The notes below the pieces were generated by a model. It saw only the letters and a list, made by a program, of their open reading frames with translations, was not told the origin of the DNA and ran no database searches. Positions 33,918 through 46,072 of a stretch of 64,000 nt of DNA are shown here, in pieces (position 1 is the first letter of the stretch; each line of letters begins with the position of its first letter). The stretch comes from Calycina herbarum (Eukaryota; Ascomycota; Leotiomycetes; Helotiales; Pezizellaceae), in contig LLEY01000031.1 in assembly GCA_001414485.1 (NCBI GenBank), positions 1-64,000 of the forward strand, given 5' to 3'. The translations under genes were made by a program, and so were the position numbers.

Positions 33918-36332
33918 TCATGATTCATCATTATCATTATTCGTGCCCTCAACAAGGATAGCAACATTAACACAAGCAGCATAAGCCTCCCTGATCGCAC
34001 ACGCCATGCTAGAAGTCACACCATTATTACATGTATATAAAACAATAAAAACTCGAGGGAAAAAAGGGGAAAACATACCAAGTCTTCTCCATATCAGCAA
34101 CAATAGCACTCAACCCCCAATGACTACACCAAGCCCTAGCCAGAACTTCATTATCCGGAACCCCAAAAGCCTCAACAACCAGCACTTTCTCGGAGTCATC
34201 CTCATCTTGTGTACCATCTCCGACTCCAGATCCGGAAGCAGAAGCATTCGGACCTATGCTACTAGCTCGGTTATTGAGACCACCCCAGTCTTTGATCGTG
34301 AGAATCTCGGAAACTTTCACGGCTTTGTAGACATAGTCGAAGAACAATGGATGAGGACCACGAGCACAAGGACACGCGGAGATAAAATTGACGTCGTACG
34401 AGAGACGAAGGGGCCATGAATTACCTTCGATGGCGAATTTGATAGCGGCGTCGTAGATGAGTGGTCTGCCTTCTGCTTCAGCGTTGAGCGGGTTTGATGC
34501 TATCTTTTTCAAGGCAAGAGTTTCGATACGAACGGTATCTGAGATGTCGTCTGCGTCGGGGAGTAGGAGTTGATACTCGGCAACGGGATATGAATCAGAT
34601 GGGGGACCAAGAGGATCAGAACGATCCATCATGGTCGTTATATCACTGATATTGAGGAATTGCTTGGGTCGACGCTGGCGAATTCGAGCGATCCCCATGC
34701 GTGGCATGTCTGGCGCCGGTCGTACTGGTCCTACCCATCCACCAATTTCCTGGCATGTCGGGCCTAGAACCTTTCCGACAATTGTAGTGCTTGACCAATA
34801 TGTTGTTCCCTTGTATTGGAAGCCACTATTTGGGTGCATATGCGTCAAAGCTGCTAAAGAATTCGCTGAGACATCGTCGTCACAATCAATTAGGGAGTTC
34901 ATGATCAGCCAAGGTAAGGTAGCTCCGGGTAGAATCATGCCAGTGAAATAGGTCATTGTGTCCGAACTTCGATCCTCTAGACGAATTGCAGTCGGGTCTC
35001 TTTCTTTGAGAACTTCGTCGACTCGTGCGAGGTTCGGCCATTTCATGGCTCTAGCAAATTTCCGGAGAGTCTTGACCTGGGCTTTCTTGACTTTCAGTCG
35101 AAATTTGACTGATATTTAATGTCAACTTGGAAAATAAGACTTTAATCGGAAAACTTACTCTGCTCTGGGTCATTACCAGTTTCGAATTTCTCTATACTCA
35201 TACATTCCCTCCATTTTCTTGCAAGAGCCAAGCTCCAAGCAATACATGGTGGTAATTGAGTAAGTAGCTGTTCCTTGGCCGCCTCAGTATGGATCTTGGA
35301 GTGTATTCGAAGATCGAGTTCTATGCTAAGCAGAAGCTGGTAGAAAAAAATCTTGTATCGTCCGTGGTCTGTATACGCAGCACTGGCAAAGAATTTTGCT
35401 ACAACTTGATTTTCCGGTTTGCTGAAGTCGATCCAATCCCGCCGAGAGAGAACTGTAATCAGATCCGCAATTTGCTTCTCCATGGCCTTGTGTGGATTCA
35501 TAAATTTGTCCGGGTCCTTCAGAAATTTCTTGTAAAGATTCTGGTACATCAGGTCTTCGTAGTCCTCTTCAAACCCCCCTTCGAGATATATCAATCGATC
35601 CAAAATAGTGGATAATGAGGCCTCCCTTGGCCTCATATTTGGTTCTCTCAACTCTATGGGAGGACTCGGGTACCCGGATAGACCAACCCAATAGTTCAGC
35701 GTTGTTGTTCCCGGCCTGGTGCCATAGCAGAAAGAAAGACTAGGCTGCTCCAGCGTCTCCCAAGGATGTATTGCGGGCTCTGGGCCCTGAAGACGAAAAG
35801 AGCAGACCGTATATGACGCATGGAAAGGCGGCGCGCGATCACTTCCTGCCTTGCCATTCCCTTCACATGTTGCATACAAGCTGTAATATTCGTCCGAAGC
35901 ATGAGGTATTGGTCGTCGGATCCCTTTGAACACCGGAACTCCCGTCGCAATCAGCTCCATCGCCTTTCCCTGTGATATATTCGCATTCTGATCGAGACCT
36001 TCGGGCGGCCATTCTGTCAAAGGGATGGGCTGTGGAGAGCCGGAGCTATAACTGGAGGTAGATTTTCGATAGTCATCTTTCGAAGGTTTCGGGGTTTCGC
36101 TATGTGATCGTGGGGAGCGTTTCTTCGAGTGTTTCGAGCGGCCAGTCCCACTGGTAGATGGTCGTCGGCCTTTCTGTTCTCGCTCGCGCTACCAGACACA
36201 AGTTAGCTTCAAGCACGCATGTGAAGCTGAGAGGGCGAGGGCTGAAGGTACGCTTTTAGAGTCCTTGGATGGTCCTTCTGAAGTGCTACGACTTCTGAAG
36301 AGGCTTAGCAGCTTCCTCTTGGCTTCACTCAT
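33918..36332 (-). CDS. Conserved-type hypothetical protein, four exons
   Basis: Exons 36332-36252, 36188-35159, 35108-34079 and 34008-33918 join in one frame to 743 residues. The N-terminus (MSEAKRKLLSLFRSRSTSEG) is followed by a Ser/Arg/Lys-rich segment to about residue 75, then a globular region: WPPEGLDQNANISQGKAMEL, YSLYATCEG, and a helical stretch AMEKQIADLITVLSRRDWID. After the third exon junction come KKAQVKTLRKFARAM, MILPGATLPWLIMNSLIDCD and QYKGTTYWSSTTIVGKVLG. The C-terminus ends with LARAWCSHWGLSAIVADMEK then CMACAIREAYAACVNVAILV, recreated only by splicing. I recognise no named domain. The extent and splice coherence support a real gene; no function can be assigned. Confidence 0.85.
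34009..34078 (-). other. Third intron of the 743-residue protein gene
   Basis: A 70-nt phase-2 intron, GTATGT to TTCTAG with branch-like GTGTGACTT. It adds the Cys-rich C-terminal exon. Confidence 0.88.
35109..35158 (-). other. Second intron of the 743-residue protein gene
   Basis: A 50-nt phase-1 intron, GTAAGT to ATCAG. It restores the frame between DPEQ and KFRLKVKKAQ. Confidence 0.9.
36189..36251 (-). other. First intron of the 743-residue protein gene
   Basis: A 63-nt phase-0 intron, GTACCT to GGTAG, with branch-like GCTAACT. Confidence 0.82.
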
Positions 36333-39300
36333 GATCGCATATTCTGTGGTCGTCTGCTTCGGGCGCGTGGAATTTGGTGGTGGTTACTGTGTTCAGCGAT
36401 GCTACTGTCTCATGGTTGTGAGACGAGGTACTGTAAATGACCCCTCGGCGGGGTGGCGGCCAAAATAACAGCGCAACGTCGAGTTTGTGGGAAGGTTTCT
36501 TTGCTCTGCGGTACAGATACGAGTGGTTTGTCGTTTAGTTTTTCCATTTTGGACGACACTTTGTCTACCCAAAATTATAGCGCAGAAGCAATACCTAATG
36601 CAGGGCAGTGTTGTGAGCAGGGGCTGCGGCGAATTGGTGACGTGACTTGAAGGGGAAGAGGTTCTTGGCTGCGCACGTGTAAAGATTTTGATAGATACTA
36701 ACATGCCGAGTTAAATATATAGATGAGCTAGCTAGTGTGTTTTGATACTTGTAGTGCAGATTTCAAACGTTGGGTGGATTATTTAGTACATCTTGCTATA
36801 GAATTAAAAGATGCCTCGGTCCTGATTTGTCCTTCGAAAAATGGTTTTGAGTTGGAAAAACCACAACCGAAATAGGTGTAACTTTGTTTTGTCATTGATT
36901 AGCTATTAAAGATTTATTCTAGATTTGTTGGGTATTTTTCTGAGCTCTTTTAGGCATTGCTCTTGTAGTAATACTAGGGTTCTATGCAGGAGGAAATTCA
37001 GACTTTTTTCTCCGTCCCCATTAAAGCCACAAAAAATAATAAATAAATAAGCGAGGGGACGGGTTTGATCTATCGTGCGAACTAAATGGGGTTTGTTTCC
37101 AAATAAACTGTTGGTAGTTAACTAGAAGAATCAACTCCTCTACCTTCCCATTGATTAACGGATCTATTACTCAGAAAACTCACCAACAACCTACAAATAC
37201 CTGTGGCTGACAAGGCTGCCCAAGGTTTCCCCTGACTTCAGGCTGACACGCATCGACTAGCAAGAGAGAAAATGCGAAGGAGTTCCTAGCAAATTATCCT
37301 GGAGTTGGCATTGATCTCTTCCAAATGTCATTCTAAAATTGTTCATATTATCGTACGCGATGGTTCATCAAATTATCTTGCCAGATAACTGAAACGAATT
37401 CTCTGCCGCACCGTTCATTCTCCCATCATATCGCGATGGCAAAAGCCAAATATGTACTTGGGATGGGGATCCCCGGACCCTAATCAGCTACATTAGAAGG
37501 GGCGAGATAAGAGTCACTTTTAAAGTCAAAACCGATCTCGCAAGTCTCAAGTGTATCTGCTGCCAGATCCTGGCTATACTTATCATTCGACAGCGACCCT
37601 GCGGTACCTTCCAAGCCCCCTCGAATGTCAGCTATACCCCTTGGACCATCCGGCAAAACAGGAAAAAGAATCATGATCTAGCCCCGTCTGCTCAAAATCC
37701 CCGATAGTAAGAAGTTCCGCCCACTAGTATGAACAGTATTGTCTTACTAGGTCTTCAAAGCAGCCTAACTCGTACACGTTTACAGCGGGGACCACTGATA
37801 TCCCACATTTCTGTATCGTTACAGCTTATAGCAATTTACATTTTCATCAAGTATTTGTTATATAGTCAATTAGTAGTAGTTAACAGCTATGAAAGGATTC
37901 AATGGACTCTGATACTAGAAGTGAATAAAAGTAATATAGAAGGTATTCACTAGAAACCTTATTTAGCTAGAGATGGTTCAGCTTCATTCTCTTCATTTAA
38001 GATATTTGGATCTTTCTTCTCGAAAATACAAAGGATACACAAATTAGACTCCATATGTATTAACAGAGAATCAAGGACTGTCAATATCTTATAAGCGAGA
38101 GATTACTACACTCTATCAATTACTCTAATTATTTACTATCAATTATCAAATCCTCTAATTCTCCTATATCAAATATCTCCGAACTCAAAACGACCCCGGT
38201 GAAGAATTGAAGGATAGCTTAAAACCCCCCGAGATTAACTCTCCAGTCTGACCAGAAGCGGCTGAAAAAGACCGTATGTGGTCGCAAGAAATAAGTAGCT
38301 ATATAGACAATTAGCAGGCTCTATCTAGGAGAAACGGCTAAGTACAAGACCGGTGAAGTGAAAACGCACGTTGCTATATCTGAACATTCTTCAAACTCGA
38401 AAGTAGTAAGATATTCGACGCCAACAATAACAAAGTAGCTTCATGAGAATATAGCCGCTAGGGTTATCCAGTGAATGCATTTAAACCTTATCAAGGGGAG
38501 CCTTTTCCAGGTTGACAAGAAGAGTTCATCTTGTTCTCAGCTATTGACTTGGGACGCTGTAGTTCCCCCTCCATACGTACCAATGCTCCAACTATCCTAA
38601 GAAACGAACTCATCAGCTTCGTTCTGAAATATAAGCTTGTTCAGCAGTGAATATCACCTCGCGGTGTTAATTCAACGCAATAGAGTACTTAAACGTTTTA
38701 AGTATGTGCTTAAATTAGAGGAGATGATTTAACTTCTTTACTCTTGTTATATCAACCTGCGAGAGTTCCCAGGGAGTTTTACTAGAAGAGCAAGCAAAAA
38801 CCTTTACTTCGAAGAAAACTCCGTCCTTCTTCCACCATAACCAACTTACCCTTGCAAAATCTACTACTACCATTCACTACACGTAAAAAACATCAAAATC
38901 CTATAGAACAACTACTACTCTCAAGTCTTCATCTCCAGACCGAGCCCGAGAACGAAGAACGAGAGCTACGAAGAGCTTACTTATAACAAGCACTTCCTCT
39001 AGAAATCTGTTTTAATCAACTAGACGACTTCAAAGTTGAACATCTAAGTCCTTCATAAAACTCAACAAAGAGAAATATTATAAACCACTATGTACTGTAA
39101 AGTGCTGTTGAAAGAGAAGGTCTTGTCTAAAACAAGTTTGTCGTCGAATGATTGAATACTGTCCATCTCAATTTTTACATTTCATCAAAATCGACCCCTT
39201 TTCTATGTGTAAAAGTATCAGAGAAAAGAACTCAAGACTTCAAAACGAGTCTTCTCGTCCAAGTCAAACGTACTCCAACAACACAGAACAGAACCAACCT

Positions 39301-39906
39301 TGGGATCTCTGGTTTGGATATGACTAGTGTGTAGAGTAGTAAGAACAAACTTCTCATACACTGATATATGTACAAGCGACCCTACGTCTTCAAATTAGCT
39401 TGGACTTCACGTTATGAAACGAGACCGAGACCAAGTCAGCTGTACGAAGTTAACATTTGAACTTTGTAGGTGAGGAATGCGAAGGCCACGAATATGAAAT
39501 AGGAATCCCGAACGGGGGTCCGGGGGCCTCACAGGGTTCAGTGATGTAAGAGAAGTGAGCATTGCTCTGCAAACATTTGTAAGAGGAACGGTCGTCCGTA
39601 AGAGCCTAGGGAAATGAGAAAAAGTTCTTGGGATAATCGAGAAATTGACTTTCTAATTCTCCCAAACCTTCTGAAACAATGTTTCCAATTGTCCTAGACT
39701 AACTAGAAAAAAAAGAAAGACGAGTGTACACAGAGTAATGACCGGGTCTCTTACTTGTCCCAATTATGGTATCAAAAATATCTTCATTGCTAGTCCACAG
39801 GCAACCTATAATCCACAAGTAATTTTTCCCTCTCTCGCGCCGCCCAAACTCCAAAACTCCAAGCCGATGCAATTACTCATAGACATCACACTCTCATCCC
39901 TCACTC
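36333..39906. other. Intergenic region, partly AT-rich
   Basis: A 3.6-kb gap without a supportable gene. The first 400 bases hold the promoter of the 743-residue protein gene. 37700-39400 is AT-rich, with short fragments that could be decayed repeats, but no recognisable protein motif was found. Confidence 0.45.
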
Positions 39907-40939
39907 TCAAGCCTTCTTTGTCTTCTTTACAGGCTCATCATCACTAACAACATCCATCACATCCTCATCCTCAGAATCAGCCACATCCCGGCTCCTCTTA
40001 AGACCCTTCATCTTCCTCGTCTGCAACTCTTTCAAGTCCTGTTTCCCAAGATGTATCCTTCCAATCTTATCGCCCACAATATCCGTACTAATATTCTTCT
40101 TCGGTCTCTCTGCGCTGGTTCTTGCTTTCTTCATTGCTTCCTTGAGCATAGCCTCATCTGCCTCCTTGATTCTTCCTACGCGGAAATCCATTCGTGGACC
40201 CATTTCTTCGACTTCTACTCGCGGACACCTTTGGCCAGAGCGTTTCGTTTTGATGAGGTATACTCGTAGATGAACTGAGGGTTTGGAATCCGAATCGGTG
40301 GCCTCGGCAGCGGAAATTGAGACCATATACTGTAATCCTTCAACATCAACTTTATCCGCCGGTTCGCCCTTGAAAAAATCCGTGAAGAAGGATTTTATCA
40401 TGGTGTATTCATCGGAAACTGGTCCTTCAAATGGTATCCCGCTAAACAAAAGCATAGGCTTCAGTCCCACAGCACATTTCTTATTCTTAAACTGCGCCAA
40501 CGTCCGAAAAGTCTCAGGATCCAAGCTCAACTCCAACATATCCAGAACCTTATACCCAAATGTCCGAGTCAAAGTCAAACTGTGCGGTCTTTTCTTCGAG
40601 GAACTTCCGAAGACCAAGATTGAGGCATCGTTTTTCTCGGAGAAGAACTCGAGGGATGTAGCGTCTTCGAAGGGATGAATGGGGTTCTTTTTCGTGAATT
40701 TCTTTGCGAGTGGGATGCGGAGTTGGTAGAGGTCGGTCATGCAGTCTTGGATGAGTTGGGAACAGGTTGTGTAGCGGAGGAAGAGGGTTGTTTTGGGGTT
40801 CTCGACGGGTTTGGGGGCTTTTTTGTCGAGGGCACGCTTGGAGCGGGCGTTGCGGGGTTTGCTATTGCGCACAATTAGTTTCTGTGCTACTGTATAGGAA
40901 GGGAATACAATTGGATATATCTTACATTTGGCGCAACAT
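39907..40939 (-). CDS. RPF2: Ribosome biogenesis protein RPF2 (Brix domain)
   Basis: Two exons (40939-40926 and 40861-39907) give 322 residues. With its partner Rrs1, RPF2 recruits the 5S RNP (5S rRNA, uL18, uL5) to pre-60S particles in the nucleolus. The N-terminus read across the splice, MLRQI-KPRNARSKRALDKK, is the signature start of the family. The Brix domain follows: TTLFLRYTTCSQLIQDCMTD, FSEKNDASILVFGSSSKKRP, GLKPMLLFSG, and near the end of the domain VGRIKEADEAM. The tail is basic then acidic (SEDEDVMDVVSDDE, KKTKK), with likely nuclear localisation signals. Length agrees with the family. It is divergent from the PXMP4-type gene, with 411 bases between start codons. Confidence 0.96.
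40862..40925 (-). other. Intron of RPF2
   Basis: A 64-nt phase-2 intron right after the fifth codon: donor GTAAGA, branch AACTAAT, acceptor AATAG. Confidence 0.92.
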
Positions 40940-41350
40940 TTTGAGGGTTGGTGGTGGGGATTGATGTGGTGGGATGAAGAGAGAGCTTGGGAAACTTTTT
41001 TGCGGCAGAGTAGAAAAAATAGCTTATCGATTGCGATGCTAATTTATGCCTTGAATCTGAGGCATGAATTTCGGTACAAGTACCCACGGTTCAAGAGGTT
41101 CAAGAGGTTCAAGACGACAAGGGGCCCCCACAGCGAGCCTCGGTGATGCGGCTGCCATATGAATCGCATTCCATCTTCACGAGCCAGAAAGTTGAACAAA
41201 CTACACACCGTTTCTTCTCAACAGGAATCCCATTTTCCCAGCTTCAATTCACAAACCAAATACTCACAGATGAGCAGAAGACGGTAGCATCAGTCTTAGC
41301 TGTTTTCCAGCATTCACCAAGGAACACCCTTCAATAACCTCGGCTTCAAG
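40940..41350. promoter_or_regulatory. Divergent promoter region between RPF2 and the PXMP4-type gene
   Basis: 411 bases separate the two start codons, so this interval must hold both promoters and 5' leaders. It contains a tandem GGTTCAAGA repeat (about 41090-41113). No specific factor site is claimed. Confidence 0.6.
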
Positions 41351-42240
41351 ATGTCTCGGGTTGAAGGTGTCAAAGTGAGTTAACACCAACACCACAAAAC
41401 AGCATGAATATACTAATTTTGGTGTCAATAGAAAGCCCTCGAGAGTATAATATTAAACCCCAAATACGCAGATTACCTCGCCATCCTAAAAGCCGCCCGC
41501 AATGGCGCAGTCTACGGCGCAAAAGTCCGATTTCCACATGCCCTAGTGTTTGTCCCTCTATTCCCCCCATATCCCTCGCCATTCCCCTGCCCCCCAATAC
41601 CCCCTTCCAATGCTAACATCTGCCAGCATGATATTCCTCTTCCGCTCCGGCACAGTCCAAGAGAAGGTTTCCTTAATATTAAAAGCCACAAAAACCCACG
41701 CGCAGAACCTAGCCAAGTACGCAACAGTCTACAAAACAACAATGTTACTATTGAAACACATGGGTTCAGACCCAGGAAAGGAAGGGCCTTTTGATACTTT
41801 TTTTGCGGGCTTGTTGGGGGGCTATTTGGTTTTCGGGAGGAGGTCAAAAAAGGGTCATGTTAGTAGTGTTAGTAAACAGATTGTGATTTTTGGTATGTCT
41901 CCCCCCTTCATTTCCCTACTCATCTGAGCAGCCCCCCTCTTCTATCCACACTTTCATACTAACAATGCGATGTGATCTAGTCTTCGCAAGAGTCGTCCTC
42001 TCCCTAGCCCTCCTCTCCATCGACCCCCGCGCAAACATAATAAAGTCGCCCCAACTCGCAAAACGAATATCTAACGACGCCTGGCCCGTCTTCGCGGCGC
42101 TGAGTTGGGGCAGCGTGATGTGGTTATTCAGATGGTATCCCGATACAGTGCAAAGCGGGTTGAGGAGTAGTATGGATTACATCTATGTACAGAGTGATAC
42201 CTGGGATTCATTACGGAATTTCATTATACACAACAAATAG
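41351..42240 (+). CDS. Peroxisomal membrane protein 4 (PXMP4/PMP24, Tim17-related family)
   Basis: Four exons (41351-41374, 41432-41547, 41627-41892, 41981-42240) give 221 residues, near the length of animal PXMP4. Signature segments: LAILKAARNGAVYGAKVRFP followed by HALVMIFLFRSG and EKVSLILKATKTHAQNLAK; then a glycine-rich hydrophobic segment (FFAGLLGGYLVFG) and FARVVLSLALLSID in the last exon. A multi-pass protein of the peroxisomal membrane; its transport function is not settled. All three splice junctions restore frame and family motifs, one of them inside HALVMIF. Introns 1-3 have AATAG, GCCAG and TCTAG acceptors, with a canonical GCTAAC branch in the second. RPF2 is transcribed divergently. 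Confidence 0.93.
41375..41431 (+). other. First intron of the PXMP4-type gene
   Basis: A 57-nt phase-0 intron after the eighth codon: GTGAGT to CAATAG, branch-like TACTAAT. Confidence 0.9.
41548..41626 (+). other. Second intron of the PXMP4-type gene
   Basis: A 79-nt phase-2 intron with a GTTTGT donor, a TGCTAACA branch and a GCCAG acceptor. Confidence 0.88.
41893..41980 (+). other. Third intron of the PXMP4-type gene
   Basis: An 88-nt phase-1 intron, GTATGT to TCTAG, with branch-like ACTAACA. Confidence 0.9.
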
Positions 42241-43134
42241 TCGGGCTTTTGAGTCCGTGAGAGGTAGTGAAAGTGAGGGAAAGGGATGGGGAGGGCTATC
42301 TTTGAAATTAATGGAGTTAGGCTGGTTTAAATGCATTCAGATTTGCGGCGTTTTTGGTTTATTGAATATTGTCAACAAGAGGAGTAATTTGTAGAATAGA
42401 TGAAATATATGAGATTTTGGAATATCAAGGTATTGAAAGGAGACTCACCTTTTTCCTCATATCTCACGCCTCTCAGCATTCTCGCTTTCCTACCTCATGA
42501 AAGAGTGATGGGATCGGGCATTGCTCTCCGGCACTCTCCACTCCTGTTGTTCAAAAGGATATTCTCCCAGAAGCTCCCGAAAAATGGTTATAATTGCCTT
42601 AACTAAGCATAGTCTGCATAATAAGATAGTAGGAAGTGTGCCGGAGAGCAATGACCAGGCGTGTTAGATATCATCTCTTCCACTACAAAATACCCAGTTT
42701 ACCTGGTTATTCCTTAAAAGAATAGTTAAAAAAATAGAAGCTAGCTATTCAACCAGACTCGTTGGATTCTTCCCCTTAATTTTGATGGTTAGTTTTGATT
42801 CTTGGTGTGGGGTTCAAGAAACGGGTAAACTCAAAAATAGCAAACTCAAAGTTCCAAGTAGAGCTTCTTTCCTACGCACAACGTATAAGAGTCCCCGACG
42901 GACGTAAAGCCAGTGCGAAAAAGAATTCTGTGATCTTGATTCATTCATAGACTGCGGAGAACAAGTGAGCAAAGCAAAGCAACTAAGCGAATAAAACCAA
43001 ACCATTTTTTAACTCAACGCTACCAGTCCACACCAATCATACTTAAACAATCGCCTCCCTCTAACAATCCAAACACCCTTACAGATATACAAAAAGAATA
43101 CAACTTTCTCACACATCCCACGACCAATTTCAGT
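42241..43134. other. Intergenic region with an inverted-repeat element
   Basis: Contains the 3' flank of the PXMP4-type gene, the hairpin element at 42516-42657 and the leader of the small gene at 43135. No other gene is supportable. Confidence 0.5.
42516..42657. repeat. Short inverted-repeat (MITE-like) element
   Basis: Arms of about 20 bases, GCATTGCTCTCCGGCACTC (42518-42536) and AGTGTGCCGGAGAGCAATGA (42635-42654), are near-perfect inverse complements about 100 bases apart. No coding sequence and no clear target duplication. It may be a miniature transposon or an RNA hairpin in the 3' flank of the PXMP4-type gene. Confidence 0.6.
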
Positions 43135-43368
43135 ATGAATACAACAAACTACCAAGGCACCTGCCTCACAGCACCCGAACGAGAAGCCGCCGAGATGACG
43201 AATACACTAGCAGCGTGTGGAGCAGGCATTCTCCTAGGAATCGGCATCGGTGTTGCCATAATGATGGGTCTTGATCAATGGGCAGATTATCTCAACGCAC
43301 GTACGAGAGCTCGCAATGCGTGTGAGGCCGGGACGCAGACGGAGATGGAGATGCTGACAGTGAGTTAA
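43135..43368 (+). CDS. Small single-helix membrane protein, hypothetical
   Basis: An ATG frame of 77 codons after an A/C-rich leader. The middle is a glycine-rich hydrophobic segment, AACGAGILLGIGIGVAIMMG (about residues 27-46), consistent with one membrane helix. It follows a polar N-terminus and is followed by QWADYLNARTRARNACEAGT. The sequence near the end (CTGACA-GTGAGT) looks like a splice donor, so the true C-terminus may lie in a downstream exon. No family is recognised. Confidence 0.5.
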   Translation: MNTTNYQGTCLTAPEREAAEMTNTLAACGAGILLGIGIGVAIMMGLDQWADYLNARTRARNACEAGTQTEMEMLTVS

Positions 43369-44296
43369 ACTCCTGTTTTATTCTCGGTATTTAGAAGCTG
43401 ATTAAATTTTGAAAGAAAAATAGTGTCATCGACGCGATGTATGCAAAAAACAGGCAGAAGCAGAGGCTAGTAGTTGAGAAGCCGCACTGGGAGAAATGGT
43501 ATTAAAATGACACGGGTGCATGTGCGGGTGCTGAGTTGGTCTTCGACGGGCGCAGGTTCCTGTCATTGGGCACTGTTTGCGGCTTGAAAGATGTATGGCT
43601 CATTCAAGTAAGAAACATGAGCTTCCTCTGAGTACACTACTTTTACTTTGGTTATACGCACTGGCCTAGGTACGGCATCCTGAATGCAAATGGCAAATCG
43701 CAAAAGTCAAGTATTTATAGAGAGGGTAGAAGGCCCCTAAGAAACATCGCAAATCGCAAATCGCAAATCATCCCTTGCTATCTACTTGTTCTTATGCTCT
43801 CTTCTTTTCGCTTTCTCTCTTTCTCTCGTTTCTTAGTAAAAATTAACATGCTCTCTTACTCCTCTACTCCTCTTCTATTCTTCTATGTATTGTATGGGAG
43901 AGTGCAGGAGAGAGGGGGAGAGGGGGTAAGCAAACATTTCGGGGGAAGATTTTTCCTTGCGTAGGTAAGGGGAGTTTAGGCTTTCCCCCTTTCCTCATCT
44001 CTCTTATTTATCTAGAAACGATGTGATAGTAAGGATGCAACAGTGAGCCGACTGGAAAAATGAGCTGTACCGACGGAGAGTGTCCTTGTGGACGAAGAAA
44101 CGCTCCTGATTCGGATCTCCTCCAACGATAGGCTTCATTCAAGTCATGTGGCGAGGCTGTGGGGCTCCCAAAAGAACTTGAAACAGTGAGAATTCACGAA
44201 ACAAGGAGTATTTAAATTGAATTCAAGGCTCGATTTATTTTCGTAAACTAGGTGAATTAAAACTAAGATATATATGAATTTCATGACTTTTTATAT
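43369..44296. other. Intergenic region before the transposon cluster
   Basis: Contains CT-rich tracts and CAAATCG repeats (43747-43769). No supportable gene. The 19 bases at 44170-44188 are identical to 10134-10152. Confidence 0.5.
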
Positions 44297-44956
44297 AACG
44301 TGGTTTATCAGTGCGCCGCGTATATCAGCATGCCGCGCACTTTTCCTCATTTTCCTACCTTATCACTTTAACACGCGTTTTCTCTACAATAACAATGCCA
44401 ATTAAGATTAAGAAGCACGAATTAATATGGTAATAGAAGCTATTCGATCTATAAAAAAAATAAGTCGTAGACACGCTACTAAACTCTATAATGTTGCCGA
44501 AAGCATACTCTGTGATCGAATGAACAGTATATCTCCTCGTAGCAAATACCGGCCTAAATCACTTAAATTAACTAAGTTAGAGGAGGATGTTATTGTTTAA
44601 TATATACTTGATTTAGATACTAGAGGGTTTACGCCCTAGCTTGCTGGTGTAGAAGATATAACGAATTATATTCTTAAATCGCGGGGGGGAGAGACGCGTT
44701 AGAAAGCTCTAGGCGTATTAATTCGTATAACAACCAGCCTTAAAGACGCGTTTTAATCGCGTTTACGACTTTCAAAGAGCCTTATGCGAAGATCCTAAGC
44801 TTATTAGCGTATAGTTTCGACTGGTAGAGAATATAAGAGCAAAATACAGCATTCTAGACTGCGATTTTTAGAATTTCGACAAGACCAGCTTTATAATAGG
44901 CATGATTACTCCTTCTATAGTTGTTACACGCGTAGATCGACGTGGCAAGAGACAAG
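44297..44956 (+). mobile_element. 5' fragment of a pogo/Fot1-like DNA transposon
   Basis: The left end (about 44297-44342) shows two related subrepeats, TATCAGTGCGCCGCG and TATCAGCATGCCGCGC, a layout typical of pogo/Fot1 ends. From an ATG at 44395 the + strand resembles the N-terminal half of a pogo/Fot1 transposase with interrupted frames: the LTKLEED-like segment, a GGE/RR stretch, and a ...VTRVDRRGKR-like core segment directly before the LTR start. It is cut off at 44957, where the LTR retrotransposon begins. Not functional. Confidence 0.72.
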
Positions 44957-45335
44957 TGTTACAAATCACGTTATACGTAGTAAGTAGTCTAGACGGCGCT
45001 CTGACAGGACAAGGTACGATATCTAGGAAATAAAAGGTAATATAGAAGGGAATTAGTAATATAAAGGTATTTAGGTATTCTAGGATCTCACTGTTAGATA
45101 ACTGTTAGTAGTTACGTAATAGATCCTATTAGATCCCGTAGAGGATCTATAGAGATCTAGATAGTATAAAGGGTTCTATATAAGACTAGCACGTCTACTA
45201 TTAGATAGAAGCTTCGTACTTAACTTTAGTTATTAATCTTATTATCTTATTTAATATCTTTAATATAAGTAACGAGTTTATTTCTAAGTAAATAACCTAG
45301 CGTATCTATACTTCTTACCTATATACTAATCTTTA
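44957..45335 (+). repeat. 5' LTR of the chromovirus
   Basis: Starts TGTTACAAATCACG and shares about 160 almost identical bases with the 3' LTR around TCTATATAAGACTAGCACGT (a probable TATA region). The end is approximate. Confidence 0.82.
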
Positions 45336-46072
45336 AGACTTAGTTACCTTTATTTAGTTTATATAGAGTTTCGTTATACTTTAAGTATTTACTTAGAAGT
45401 TTAGTCGCTATAGCTCTAGTAACCTCTGCCGCCGTAGCTAGCTTAAATACTAGTCGAGTTAATATCGTAGGAATATCTAGAAGTACTACTAGAAGAACAC
45501 CTACTAGTATATAATTAGTTAGAAACGACGACAATGTTAGTATACTAGACACCTCCGAGCTTTATAAGATTAAAGTACTTAAGTCTATTAAAGTTAAGAT
45601 ATTAGATATATATTATAAGAAGTAAAAAGAACTTAACTCGTTTCTTCTTTAAATAGATATCTACTTTAACTTTAACTCTAATAAATTCGAAGATAATTAT
45701 AACTTACGAACTATCTTTACTATCTTCTACTTAAGAGGATTAGTATTAGAATAGACTTAGCTATATCTTAAGAATTTCTTTAAGAATAAAGATAAAAATA
45801 GAAAGATAGAATTAATTAAGATTATATTTAAATCTTAGAGAGAATTTAAGATAACTATTAGAAAAGTCTTTAAAGACTTTAATATAATTCGAACTATTAT
45901 ATATAAGCTTTTAGATTTATACTAAACTAGATTAGTAATAGATTATACTAATAAATTCTAATATTATAGAACGAAATCGAGATAGAATACTATCGCTCTT
46001 ATAGAACTCTTTTATAAAGAATTAAAGATATATATTCGTAAGAAAATAGCTAAATAAAATATATAACGTATA

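Noticed and set aside
41512..41847. 111-codon minus-strand frame
   Set aside because: Antisense shadow of the spliced PXMP4-type gene, spanning one of its introns.
45340..45552. 70-codon minus-strand frame inside the chromovirus
   Set aside because: Antisense to the gag/LTR region of a RIP-degraded element; no evidence of a separate gene.
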